Positions 34,764-43,403 of a stretch of 64,000 nucleotides of DNA are shown piece after piece. The notes beneath the pieces were generated by a model. It saw only the letters and a list, made by a program, of their open reading frames with translations. It was not told the origin of the DNA and did not search any database. A program made the translations under genes and the position numbers. Positions within the stretch are counted from its first letter, which is position 1; each line of letters starts with the position of its first letter. Where the stretch lies: NCBI GenBank assembly GCA_028279215.1, contig JANQOF010000015.1, positions 82,762 through 146,761 of the forward strand, read 5' to 3'. The DNA is from Pirellulales bacterium (GTDB taxonomy: Bacteria; Planctomycetota; Planctomycetia; Pirellulales; Lacipirellulaceae).

Positions 34764-34918
34764 GTGCGCCGCTTGGAACTATCCGCGGATTTCACCTCGA
34801 GAGTTTTTTCACGAATTCCCCAAAAAACGATTTGCTGTGCAAAAACCTTACGTCTCCGGCGCACGGCCTAATCCCAAGAGCTGCAAAGGTTTACGGCGTC
34901 TCGAATCGGCGCAACCCC

Positions 34919-34954
34919 CATGCAGTAAATTCACACCCGTGAATTTACTGCATG
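34919..34954. repeat. Perfect 16-base inverted repeat
   Basis: Arms CATGCAGTAAATTCAC (34919-34934) and its exact complement (34939-34954) with a 4-base ACCC loop. No T tract follows on either strand. Confidence 0.75.
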
Positions 34955-35089
34955 CTGCCCACCGTCTACCGCGCAGCTACTCAACACCATTAGATCAAAC
35001 GGGCAAGCAGTTTCTACAACGATTCTTGGCCACCGCTTCGTGCGTGGTACTTTCGCGGAGAATGAGATTCTAGAAGCAGTTTCGGAGCT

Positions 35090-35164
35090 GTGAGCCGAAC
35101 GCGCTAGCATCGGGTGAACTTGAGTTTCAGGCTGGATTGGACGGAGCTAGCGCATTCGGCTCAC
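35090..35164. repeat. Inverted repeat of a dispersed GTGAGCCG...GCTAGC element
   Basis: Left GTGAGCCGAACGCGCTAGC (35090-35108) is complementary to 35146-35164 with one mismatch, enclosing 37 bases. The left half with the following ATCGGGT matches the element at 62726-62751. Confidence 0.7.
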
Positions 35165-35203
35165 TTGACCTGCGAAATCAGTTTGGAAACCGCGTGTAGC
35201 CAT

Positions 35204-36304
35204 CTAGCGGACGACCCGCGACGAGCCGCCAGCGGCTAGCTTTTGCACTTCTTCGAGAGTCGCCATGGTCGTGTCGCCGGGTGTGGTCATGGCGAGTGCG
35301 CCGTGGGCGGCGCCGTATTCGACGGCTTGCTGGGCGTTGCCGGTGGTCATCATGCCATAGATGAAACCGGAAGCGAAACTATCGCCACCGCCGACACGGT
35401 CGAGGATTTCGAGATTCTCGCGGTGGGTCGCTTCGTAGAACGTTCCGTCGTACCATGCGAGCGCGCCCCAGTCGTTGATGCTGGCCGACTTCACCGTGCG
35501 TAGCGTAGTCGCGGTCGCAGCGAAGTTAGGGTATTCGCTTACGGCACGTTCGATCATTCGTTTGTAGGCTTCGAGCGGTAGTTCCTTCATATGCTCGTCG
35601 ACGCCTTCCACCTCCAGACCCAAGCAGGCGGTGAAGTCCTCCTCGTTGCCGATCATCACGTCGACAAGTTTTGCGATGCGGCGATTAACCTCCTGAGCTC
35701 GGGTTTGCCCGCCGATCGCCTTCCACAGGGAAGGGCGGTAGTTGAGGTCGTACGAGGTGACGACGCCATGCTGCTTGGCCTTCGCCAGTGCCTGTTCCAC
35801 CACGTCGGGTGTGGTGTCGGAGAGCGCGGCGAAGATTCCGCCGGTGTGAAACCACCGCACGCCGGCTGTGCCGAACAAGGCGTCCCAATCGATTTCGCCC
35901 ACGGTGAGTTGCGACGCTGCGGTTAGTCCGCGATCGCTGCAGCCGACGGCGCCGCGCACGCCGAACCCGCGCTCGGTGAAGTTAAGGCCGTTACGCACGG
36001 TGCGGCCGATGCCGTCGTACGGCACCCACTGGAGGCACGACAAATCGACGCCGCCTTGCAGCATGAGGTCTTCGATCAGTCGGCCAATCTCGTTGTCGGC
36101 CAGCGCGGTGACGATGGCCGTCCGCATGCCAAAGCAGCGGCGCAACCCGCGGGCGACGTTGTACTCGCCGCCACCTTCCCACGCGCGAAACTGGCGAGCG
36201 GTACGCACTCGCGACTCACCCGGGTCGAGCCGCAGCATCACTTCGCCTAGTGAAGCCTGGTCGAAGGTGCAGGAATCGGCCGGTTTGATTTGGAGCTTTG
36301 CCAT
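35204..36304 (-). CDS. kdgK: 2-dehydro-3-deoxygluconokinase (PfkB family)
   Basis: A 366-residue PfkB-type sugar kinase, phosphorylating 2-keto-3-deoxygluconate to KDPG. Signatures: SLGEVMLRLDPGE at the start, the GGGEYNVARGL substrate/nucleotide region, SYDLNYRPSLWK and DRVGGGDSFASGF with the catalytic Asp (Gly-Gly-Gly-Asp in place of the usual Gly-Ala-Gly-Asp). Last gene of a four-gene minus operon and placed 5 bases after KDPG aldolase, which uses its product. Confidence 0.88.
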   Translation of the reverse strand: MAKLQIKPADSCTFDQASLGEVMLRLDPGESRVRTARQFRAWEGGGEYNVARGLRRCFGMRTAIVTALADNEIGRLIEDLMLQGGVDLSCLQWVPYDGIGRTVRNGLNFTERGFGVRGAVGCSDRGLTAASQLTVGEIDWDALFGTAGVRWFHTGGIFAALSDTTPDVVEQALAKAKQHGVVTSYDLNYRPSLWKAIGGQTRAQEVNRRIAKLVDVMIGNEEDFTACLGLEVEGVDEHMKELPLEAYKRMIERAVSEYPNFAATATTLRTVKSASINDWGALAWYDGTFYEATHRENLEILDRVGGGDSFASGFIYGMMTTGNAQQAVEYGAAHGALAMTTPGDTTMATLEEVQKLAAGGSSRVVR

Positions 36305-36309
36305 GCTGG

Positions 36310-36939
36310 TTACCTAGACGCCAACGTTACTGCTTCAGCGACGGCCATCTGTACGGCAAGAAAATCGCCCTCGGCGTACAACGCTGGCCTGACCATCCAG
36401 CTTCCGCCGCAGGCAATAACGCGGTTAAAGGCGAGGTATTCGCGAACGTTGTTGGGACCGATGCCGCCGGTGGGGATGAAACGAACTCCGCGATACGGAG
36501 CCGCGATAGCCTTGAGTGTTTCCAGGCCGCCGAACGCTTCCGCAGGGAAGAATTTCACGATGTCGAGCCCGTGCTCAATCGCTTGTTCAACGTCGGTCGG
36601 AGTGCTCGCACCTGGGCAAATTGGCACGCCAATGTTTTGCGCGTGGGCGACAACCTTGGGATTGAATCCTGGCGACACGATGAACGTTGCGCCGGCCGCA
36701 TGGGCCTCATCGACTTGCTGAGGCGTAAGTACGGTGCCCGCGCCGACCAACAAGTCGCCGCGTTCGGACATGATGCGAATTGACTCGGCCGCTGCGTCGG
36801 TGCGAAAAGTGACCTCGGCCACCGGCAGCCCGCCAGCCGCTAGCGCGTTGGCCAGCGGCGCCGCCTGCGCGGCATCGTCGAGCGCGATGACGGGAACCAA
36901 TCGATGTTGCTCGATTTCGTCGAAGACGGTCCGACTCAT
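36310..36939 (-). CDS. eda: KDPG/KHG aldolase
   Basis: A 209-residue class I aldolase splitting KDPG into pyruvate and glyceraldehyde-3-phosphate. Schiff-base Lys129 is in DIVKFFPAE, the catalytic Glu42 in AEVTFRT with Arg46, and PTGGI near the end binds phosphate. Length is standard. It lies between the SDR gene (9 bases upstream) and kdgK. Confidence 0.95.
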   Translation of the reverse strand: MSRTVFDEIEQHRLVPVIALDDAAQAAPLANALAAGGLPVAEVTFRTDAAAESIRIMSERGDLLVGAGTVLTPQQVDEAHAAGATFIVSPGFNPKVVAHAQNIGVPICPGASTPTDVEQAIEHGLDIVKFFPAEAFGGLETLKAIAAPYRGVRFIPTGGIGPNNVREYLAFNRVIACGGSWMVRPALYAEGDFLAVQMAVAEAVTLASR

Positions 36940-36948
36940 GGTTGCCCC

Positions 36949-37734
36949 TCAAAGCCGCCGCAAGGTCAATCCGCCATCAATTGGCAGCACCGCGCCGGTG
37001 GCGTACGTCAATTGACCGGTAGCGAGTACCGCGACGGCGCGCCCGATGTCATCGGGCGTGCCCCAGCGGGGTTCGACTGTCAGGCCTTTGGCGAATAGTT
37101 GGTTGTACTTGTCGGCGACGCCGGCGGTCATGTCGGTGCGGATGACTCCGGGGCGAACTTCGTATACGGGAATGCCAAACTCGCCCAACCGCGCGGCCCA
37201 CAGCTGCGTTGCCATGGCGACGCCCGCCTTGGAGATACAATAGTCGCCGCGATTCACCGATGCTTCGGTAGCGCTGACACTTGAAACATTCACGATTGCT
37301 GCTTGGAAGTCGGCACCAGCCTGGCGTTGGTTGATCATCCATTTGGCAGCGGCTTGCGTCAAAAAGTAAGGGCCTCGTAAGTTGATGCGAATCAAACGGT
37401 CGAAGCTGTCGGGCTCGGCGTCGAGCAGGTCGGCCCGCACGTCGGGCGCAACGCCGGCGTTGTTCACCAGCACGTCGAGCCGCCCGAAGCGTTCGCGAAT
37501 CGCCGAGAGCAATTGCGTGTGATCGTCCAACTCGGCGATATCGGCCTGGCAGTAAAACGCTTCGGTGCCGAGGGATTCCAACTCGGCGAGTGCGTCGGCC
37601 ACTTCGCTGGCGTCGCGGCGGCCGTTGATCACCACATTCATATTGGCGTGGGCAAGCGCCTTGGCAACACCGAAACCGATGCCACGGCTACCGCCGGTGA
37701 CCAGCACGACTCGCTTGTTCGATACATAGGGCAT
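36949..37734 (-). CDS. SDR-family oxidoreductase of the uronate operon
   Basis: A 261-residue short-chain dehydrogenase/reductase. The cofactor loop is TGGSRGIG (13-20), NNAG is at 91-94, and the catalytic Ser, Tyr165 and Lys169 (YCISK) are intact. Inside this operon it probably reduces an unsaturated uronate-derived ketone (like a 5-keto-4-deoxyuronate or 2-keto-3-deoxygluconate step); FabG-like enzymes look similar, so the substrate is inferred. It is 6 bases downstream of the GH88-like gene. Confidence 0.82.
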   Translation of the reverse strand: MPYVSNKRVVLVTGGSRGIGFGVAKALAHANMNVVINGRRDASEVADALAELESLGTEAFYCQADIAELDDHTQLLSAIRERFGRLDVLVNNAGVAPDVRADLLDAEPDSFDRLIRINLRGPYFLTQAAAKWMINQRQAGADFQAAIVNVSSVSATEASVNRGDYCISKAGVAMATQLWAARLGEFGIPVYEVRPGVIRTDMTAGVADKYNQLFAKGLTVEPRWGTPDDIGRAVAVLATGQLTYATGAVLPIDGGLTLRRL

Positions 37735-37740
37735 GGAGTG

Positions 37741-39126
37741 CTAGTTGGTTGGTCCGAAGAAGGTGTAATACGTTTCGCCTTTGGCGAGTCGACCGACATA
37801 AACTGCCGCTTCGCGCAGATGGTAGTCGCCCCACATGCACGATTCGCCGACCGGCGCGTTGCAGCCAGGCGGTATGTAGTCCCAACCGTTGGGTTGATGG
37901 TAGACAGTATGCAGCAAGAGCCCCTCGTGCTGATTATCGGTCGAGAGATAGGGTTCATCGAGCAGCGTGCGGAGCGTGGTGAGCCCCGCTTGGCGATATC
38001 GCGCCGCGTCGTCGCTTTGACCGCGCGTATCGAGCACCGCGGCCAATCGGATCAAACCCTGGCAAGCAATTGCGGCGGCCGAGCTATCGACCGGCTCGAC
38101 GTCGTTGAATGGATCGGCCGGCACGCTGAGGTAGTCGCCGAGCTGCATGAGCCCCGGAGCCCCGGTGTCCCAGTAAGGCACGCCGCAGGTCGGAGTATGA
38201 TCGATGTAGAAGTCGCAAGTTGCTCGCGCAGCGTTGAGAAACACCGACTCGATTGCCTGGCGACCGCCGTGTGGATCGAGATCGACGTCTGGCAGCGTCG
38301 CGAGCCATTCGAGTTGTTCGGAGAATCCACACATAGCCCACGCCAAGCCTCGCGTCCATGTGCTAAACGGCGAGTAGCCCTGTTGCGTCGACGGAGCACG
38401 ATAATCGCCATTGTTTGCATTGAACAGCGACTCGTGGGCGGTGCGGCCGCGAATGTCGTAGGTGTCGCGGTCTTCGCCGTACCAGATGCTGTAAGTCGCC
38501 GTTGCGGTCGCATGGTCCACGACACGTTTTAGTAGACTGATCGGCTCGTCGCGTTCGCCCATCAGGGCATGCCCCAATCGATGCGCCATGGCCAACGCTC
38601 GACAGGAGCGAATCGTATCGACGAACAGCGATTGGGGACCGTTGAACGAATAGATGTATCCACCGCCTTTGCGTGTGGCTGACCAGCGCGACGCCTGCAC
38701 CGCGCCCGACACTTTGAGCGCTAGTTCGTAGAATTCACGTTCCCATGGATTTTCATCGATGCGCCCCTCGTTCATCAACCTCAGCAGCGCGCCGTACGTG
38801 CTCACGTTGTTGAAACCGTGGTCGTGAACGCCGGTGTGCGTCACGTGAGGGGCCATGGCGGTCACGGTCCGCTCGCGGCCCAGGTTGAGGTGGCGCTCGT
38901 CACCGGTGGCGTCGAACTGCAGTAGTAGGCTGCCGTACTGAAACCCTTGTGTCCACTCCGTCCAACCCCGCGCCTGGTACCGACCATCGACGGTAAACAC
39001 AGGAGACGGAGCCCCGGACTGCCAACGTGCTTCTATGCGATCGAGTCGATCGCCCGACGCTTGCCACATGCGATCGAGGTCGGGGAGTAGGTCGGCCGCC
39101 GAGATCTGCGTATCGATTCCTATCAT
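37741..39126 (-). CDS. GH88-like unsaturated glycuronyl hydrolase
   Basis: A 461-residue protein resembling (alpha/alpha)6 hydrolases of family GH88, which release 4,5-unsaturated uronic acids from oligosaccharide ends made by lyases. GYSPFSTWTRGLAWAMCGFSEQ is close to the GH88 signature, and VHDHGFNNVSTYG corresponds to the region with an active-site Asp. No signal peptide is visible, so it would act on imported oligosaccharides. First gene of the operon with the SDR, eda and kdgK, giving a path from unsaturated uronate to pyruvate. Family is a good match, exact substrate (pectin, alginate, ulvan, chondroitin) is not visible. Confidence 0.75.
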   Translation of the reverse strand: MIGIDTQISAADLLPDLDRMWQASGDRLDRIEARWQSGAPSPVFTVDGRYQARGWTEWTQGFQYGSLLLQFDATGDERHLNLGRERTVTAMAPHVTHTGVHDHGFNNVSTYGALLRLMNEGRIDENPWEREFYELALKVSGAVQASRWSATRKGGGYIYSFNGPQSLFVDTIRSCRALAMAHRLGHALMGERDEPISLLKRVVDHATATATYSIWYGEDRDTYDIRGRTAHESLFNANNGDYRAPSTQQGYSPFSTWTRGLAWAMCGFSEQLEWLATLPDVDLDPHGGRQAIESVFLNAARATCDFYIDHTPTCGVPYWDTGAPGLMQLGDYLSVPADPFNDVEPVDSSAAAIACQGLIRLAAVLDTRGQSDDAARYRQAGLTTLRTLLDEPYLSTDNQHEGLLLHTVYHQPNGWDYIPPGCNAPVGESCMWGDYHLREAAVYVGRLAKGETYYTFFGPTN

Positions 39127-39515
39127 CCAAAACCAAATGAGACGCTAGTTGATTCGTTCCGGAGCCGCACCCACCAACGAAAGATTGTACACTACGGATT
39201 CTAGGTTTGAGAGTCCTTGTTGGCTGTCGTCTGCTGAGCGGTTGCCTGTTTCAAGTTGGTCGCACGGGCGGCGTTGGAGTCGGCACTCAAAAGGGGAAAT
39301 GTGTGCAAGCCGAGGGTGTGTCTCTCTTATCGGCGTTCCCCGTCCCTATCCGCGATGCCGACCCAACCGGCGCGCGACATTTGCTTGCAATTGGAAACCG
39401 TACAGTTGCGTCTTGGGACCAACTGTCGCTCTACTAGGTCGTTACGCTAGAATCCGGTAGCACCGACCTCTGCTGCCTTCGATCACGTTTGTTGAATCAG
39501 ACTCACTCAAGAGCT
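39127..39515. promoter_or_regulatory. Divergent upstream region of the uronate operon and uronate isomerase
   Basis: A 389-base spacer without a gene between two divergent catabolic units. It should hold their promoters and a common operator, but I could not identify a well-supported -35/-10 pair or palindrome. Confidence 0.4.
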
Positions 39516-40859
39516 ATGTCGATTTCCACCGTGCCCGCAACGACGCCCGCCAACCTTGGCCAATTGGTACGGGACACCCTGGCTAGTACGCCCGTGTGGG
39601 ACTTGCACACGCACCTTTTCTCACCGGCGTTTGGCACGCCGCTGGCGGGCTCCGCAGGTAGAGCCGATCCTAAAGGGCTGATGCTTTGGGGCATCGACGA
39701 ACTGCTGACCTATCACTACTTGGTGGCCGAGGTTTTCCGCGTGGTGCCGTCGCGCGAGTTTCCGTACGATGACTACTGGCGGATGAGCCTCTCAGAGCAG
39801 GCAGATCACATTTGGAAGCATCTGTTCGTCGAACGTACGCCGGTGAGCGAAGCTTGCCGCGGCGTCATCACCACACTCGCGAAGCTGGGATTCGATCCCG
39901 CCGAAAAAGATCTCGCTGGATATCGAGAGTGGTTTGCCGAGCAGGATCCAGATAAGCATGTCGACCGTGTGATGGAGGTCGCAGGCGTGTCGCAAATCAC
40001 CATGACGAACGACGTGTTCGACGACAACGAGCGCGAGCGGTGGCTCGCCGACCCCAGCGTGGCGAGCGATTCGCGTTTCACTCCCGTGCTACGATTCGAT
40101 CCCCTGGTGTGCGACTGGAAGACTGCCGCCGCGAACTTGCACGATTGGGATTACAGCGTCGATACCGAGCTAACGTCGAACTGTCTAGCGGAAGTTCGTC
40201 GATTCTTGGATGACTGGATCGAACGAAGTCAAGCGGTCTATTGTGCCGTGAGCCTGCCACCGAGCTTCCACTACGGTGGCGCGGAGGAAATGAGCGATGG
40301 CAGCGTGGTGTTTCGCGAGGCCGTGCTGCCGGTGCTCGCGGAGCGCAATCTGCCGATGGCGTTGATGATTGGCGTGACGCGCGGAGTCAATCCTCGTTTG
40401 CGGATGGCCGGCGATGGGATGGAAAAGGCCGACGTAACTTCGGTGGCAAGGTTATGCACCGATTTTCCAGCGAATCGATTCTTGGTCACGATGCTCTCGC
40501 GTGAGAACCAGCACGAACTTTGTATTGCCGGTCGAAAGTTTGATAACCTAATGCCCTTTGGTTGCTGGTGGTTCGTCAATAATCCTTCGCTTATCGAAGA
40601 GATTACCCGCATGCGGATGGAGCTGCTCGGCACCTCATTTATTCCGCAACACTCCGACGCCCGTGTGTTGGAGCAGATTGTTTACAAATGGTCACACAGT
40701 CGTGAGATCATCGCCCGGGTTCTCACGGACAAGTATACTGATTTGATCGCGGCCGGCTGGCCGATTTCAGAGGACGATATAGTCCGCGACGCCAAGCTGC
40801 TGTTGTCCGACAACTTCTCCAACTTCATCTCGCAAACGCGAGCGCCTTATTTGGAATAG
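39516..40859 (+). CDS. uxaC: Uronate isomerase (glucuronate/galacturonate isomerase)
   Basis: A 447-residue amidohydrolase-fold enzyme converting glucuronate or galacturonate to the keto form. The N-terminal metal-binding DLHTHLF (His31, His33), the MLSRENQHELCIAGRKFDNLMPFGCWWFVNNP segment and the C-terminal helices fit UxaC. A TTG at 39489 is in frame, but ATG 39516 with AAGAG ahead is preferred. It is divergent from the uronate operon and followed 8 bases later by a DUF6807 gene. Confidence 0.85.
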   Translation: MSISTVPATTPANLGQLVRDTLASTPVWDLHTHLFSPAFGTPLAGSAGRADPKGLMLWGIDELLTYHYLVAEVFRVVPSREFPYDDYWRMSLSEQADHIWKHLFVERTPVSEACRGVITTLAKLGFDPAEKDLAGYREWFAEQDPDKHVDRVMEVAGVSQITMTNDVFDDNERERWLADPSVASDSRFTPVLRFDPLVCDWKTAAANLHDWDYSVDTELTSNCLAEVRRFLDDWIERSQAVYCAVSLPPSFHYGGAEEMSDGSVVFREAVLPVLAERNLPMALMIGVTRGVNPRLRMAGDGMEKADVTSVARLCTDFPANRFLVTMLSRENQHELCIAGRKFDNLMPFGCWWFVNNPSLIEEITRMRMELLGTSFIPQHSDARVLEQIVYKWSHSREIIARVLTDKYTDLIAAGWPISEDDIVRDAKLLLSDNFSNFISQTRAPYLE

Positions 40860-40867
40860 AGATATCC

Positions 40868-41845
40868 ATGATTAGAACTTCGGACACCCATTTGCGCCTG
40901 CTGGGGCTACTTGCTGCACTGCTGGTGCAATACTCCGCGGCGGGAGCAGCCGAGTTGGGCGTCAACGTGGACGACGACGGCGCGACCATCACGATCGACG
41001 GCGAGTTATTTACACGCTACATGGTGAACTCGGGCACCAAGCCAATATTGTTCCCGGTGATCGGCCCCACCGGCCAGCCGGTCACTCGGGGCTATCCTAT
41101 GCAGCCAGTAGGCCCCGACGAACAATCCGATCACATCCATCATCGCTCGGTGTGGTTTGGTTATGAAGGAATCAATGGAACCAATTTCTGGCACGAACCG
41201 AGCGACTCAAGCAAGCCTTCCTCGCACGACGGACGGCAGTTCCACCGTGGTTTCCGTACGGTGGAACTCGACAACGACACGGTGTTACTGGTGACAGAGA
41301 ACGATTACGTCGATGGAGATGGCAACGTCGTGGCGAAGGACGAACGCAAGTGTCAGTTCGGCGTTGATGGCGAGACCCGTTGGATCGACTACACCGTGAA
41401 GCTCTGGTCGCCGAAAGGGCCACTCGTGTTGGGTGACACCAAAGAAGGAGCGTTCGCGGTGCGCGTCGCAGGCCCCATGAAGGTCGGTGCAAAGCTGGGC
41501 GGCAAGTTTGTTTCGAGTAACGGCGACACCAACGGCGACGCCTGGGGCAAGCCCGCCGCATGGGTCGACTACTCGGGTCCGGTCGATGGTGAGACAATCG
41601 GCATCGCCATCCTTGCGCACCCCACGAGCCTCCAGCCTGAGCCGCGTTGGCATGTGCGCGAGTATGGCTTGTTCGCCGCCAATCCCATTGGCGCGTCGGA
41701 TTACTCGCGCGGCGCGGCGACCGGCGGGTTGGAACGCCCTGAGGGCGAGCCGATTACGTTGCGACATCGTGTTCTGATTCACAAAGGAGATCACGTCGAC
41801 GCCGATATCGCTGGTGCCTACGCCGAGTATGCAAAGACCCAATAA
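40868..41845 (+). CDS. Secreted DUF6807 (PmoA-annotated) protein
   Basis: A 325-residue protein with a signal peptide (residues 1-27, ending SAAGAA). Segments RYMVNSGTKPILFPVIGPTG, RGYPMQPVGPDEQSDHIHHRS and GYEGINGTNFWHE match a family often labelled methane oxygenase PmoA, which is unrelated to the real particulate methane monooxygenase and typical of Planctomycetes sugar loci. The His-rich DHIHH may bind a metal. It starts 8 bases after uxaC and is followed 4 bases later by the UbiA gene. Role is probably in carbohydrate use, by context. Confidence 0.8.
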   Translation: MIRTSDTHLRLLGLLAALLVQYSAAGAAELGVNVDDDGATITIDGELFTRYMVNSGTKPILFPVIGPTGQPVTRGYPMQPVGPDEQSDHIHHRSVWFGYEGINGTNFWHEPSDSSKPSSHDGRQFHRGFRTVELDNDTVLLVTENDYVDGDGNVVAKDERKCQFGVDGETRWIDYTVKLWSPKGPLVLGDTKEGAFAVRVAGPMKVGAKLGGKFVSSNGDTNGDAWGKPAAWVDYSGPVDGETIGIAILAHPTSLQPEPRWHVREYGLFAANPIGASDYSRGAATGGLERPEGEPITLRHRVLIHKGDHVDADIAGAYAEYAKTQ

Positions 41846-41849
41846 CTGC

Positions 41850-42797
41850 ATGCCGCAAGCACCCATGCCGTCTGCACGAGTCGCGACGACCATCACTGCG
41901 GGGCAGCTCATCGAAGTAGCTCGCCCCGCGTTGTGGTCGACACATCTATGGTTCTACTTGTTGCCGTTGGGCGGGTATCGCGTTCTCGATACGGTCGGCT
42001 TTTGGCTCGGCGCGGTATATGTCACGTTTCCGTTGGGCCTGTTACTTTACGGCTGGAACGACTGGGCCGACTACGAGACCGATCGGCGTAACCCGCGCAA
42101 GGGCAACCTGCTGTTTGGGGCGAAGCTCTCTCTCGCCGCCCTTGCCGCGCTGCCCTGGCGTATAGCGCTTGTTCAGATACCATTCTTCATCGGGTTCACC
42201 TGGCTAATCGGAGCCAAGTTCCTGTTGTGGATCGCGGCGGCGCTCGTGGTGAACGCATGCTACAACTTGCCACGGCTGAACTTTAAGGGCCGACCGCTGC
42301 TCGACGTGGTGAGCCAGAGCGGCTATCTGCTGGTGTTCGTCTTGGCGAGTTGGGCAAATGATGTGCCCCAACTCCCTTGGCCTGTGTTTGTGTTTGGACT
42401 GTTGTTCGCAATGCACTCGCACCTGCTAGCCGAAATCGTTGACATCGAGCCCGACCGGATGGCGGGGCGCCGAACCACGGCGGTCGTCATGGGAGCGGCC
42501 GGTGCCAAGCTGGCGGTAGCCATCATGCTTTTTTGCGAGGCCGGAGTGGTTGCCCTGTTTATCGACGTGGGTTCCGGTTTGGCCGGTTATGGCAAATGGA
42601 TGGTCGTGGCGTTCCTGGGTACGGCCGGGGTCGGATTTGCCACAAATCTGCTCGTTCGTGGGGGAGAAACCGTCAGTAATCGCCATTTGGCGTGGGTTTT
42701 GATCGCGTGGAACCTAGTGGCCATAGGCAGCATGTACTTCATCTGGCGAGCCGGCCTGTTTGTAGCCCCAGCCGAAACTTCAGGCCTAGGGGGCTAG
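41850..42797 (+). CDS. UbiA-family prenyltransferase
   Basis: A 315-residue membrane enzyme with about eight helices. Two Asp-rich motifs needed for Mg-diphosphate binding are intact: NDWADYETD (residues 70-78) and DIEPDRMAGRRT (around 198-209). UbiA enzymes attach prenyl chains to aromatic or other acceptors (quinones, hemes, chlorophylls); no partner gene here indicates the acceptor. An upstream in-frame start overlaps the previous gene; ATG 41850, 4 bases past its stop, is taken. Confidence 0.85.
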   Translation: MPQAPMPSARVATTITAGQLIEVARPALWSTHLWFYLLPLGGYRVLDTVGFWLGAVYVTFPLGLLLYGWNDWADYETDRRNPRKGNLLFGAKLSLAALAALPWRIALVQIPFFIGFTWLIGAKFLLWIAAALVVNACYNLPRLNFKGRPLLDVVSQSGYLLVFVLASWANDVPQLPWPVFVFGLLFAMHSHLLAEIVDIEPDRMAGRRTTAVVMGAAGAKLAVAIMLFCEAGVVALFIDVGSGLAGYGKWMVVAFLGTAGVGFATNLLVRGGETVSNRHLAWVLIAWNLVAIGSMYFIWRAGLFVAPAETSGLGG

Positions 42798-42870
42798 TGC
42801 TTTCGACCGCCAGCGTGATTATCATAGTAACCAGGTATCGTGTTTTCCTTTTCAGGTAGGAGTGTTTGAG

Positions 42871-43104
42871 ATGCGTAAGTTTGGATTTGCGTTCACCATG
42901 ATGAGCGCGTTGGTTTGCGGTCTAGGCTGCTCGCAAGAAACCATGGACAAGACCGAGAAGGCGGCCGATGCCGCTGGCGATGCGGTCGAGAGTGCCGCCA
43001 AAGACACCGCGGACGCGGCCAAGGATGCGGCTGAGAAAACAGGCGACGCCGTTGGCGATGCCGCTGATGCTGTCAAAGACGAGGCCGAAAAAGTAACCGA
43101 GTAA
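42871..43104 (+). CDS. Small lipoprotein with amphipathic Ala/Asp/Lys repeats
   Basis: A 77-residue protein. Signal and lipobox: MRKFGFAFTMMSALVCGLGCS (Cys at residue 20). The mature part repeats a pattern near DAADAVKDAAEKTGD about five times, predicted as amphipathic helix resembling LEA or apolipoprotein repeats. ATG 42871 follows an AGGTAGGAG site. It ends just before the hairpin at 43121. Probably anchored to a membrane; function unknown. Confidence 0.78.
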   Translation: MRKFGFAFTMMSALVCGLGCSQETMDKTEKAADAAGDAVESAAKDTADAAKDAAEKTGDAVGDAADAVKDEAEKVTE

Positions 43105-43120
43105 ACACTCGAGCTTCAGT

Positions 43121-43152
43121 GATAGCGACTCGGCGTTTGCCGAGTCGCTATC
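43121..43152. terminator. Strong hairpin after the small lipoprotein gene
   Basis: A perfect 14-base stem GATAGCGACTCGGC and its complement with a GTTT loop, 17 bases past the stop codon. A weak T/C tract follows (CACCCTCTTGCTCTT), so termination is likely but not canonical. Confidence 0.6.
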
Positions 43153-43403
43153 CACCCTCTTGCTCTTGCTCCGCTGTGATCCAGTAGGATGCAGGTGTGC
43201 ATGTCGCGCACGATTCTATCTGTGCGCTTGTGAGTGGACGCCGAGGTTTGGCGCGCTAGTTGCGGCGGTTTCTACCACCGGTGGTGGGTAATCTTCGACG
43301 CCATTATTGGTATACTGATCTAGAGTCAGGGGTTGCTTGGGCCCTCAGCAGCGAATGCGTGTTCGTAGCCACGCGCCCCCAGATTCGACCACCTATCGAG
43401 GAT

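Larger units (their letters stand above)
34764..35203. other. 440-base non-coding region rich in inverted repeats
   Basis: No credible gene. Two palindromic elements are present (34919-34954 and 35090-35164). It separates the convergent bc complex and KDG kinase genes. No T-run follows either hairpin. Confidence 0.6.

Noticed and set aside
34919..34954. Palindrome considered as an intrinsic terminator of the bc complex genes
   Set aside because: No T run on either side and it lies about 155 bases after the stop.
37513..38532. 339-codon plus-strand frame opposite the SDR and GH88 genes
   Set aside because: Spans two well-supported genes; composition is not protein-like.
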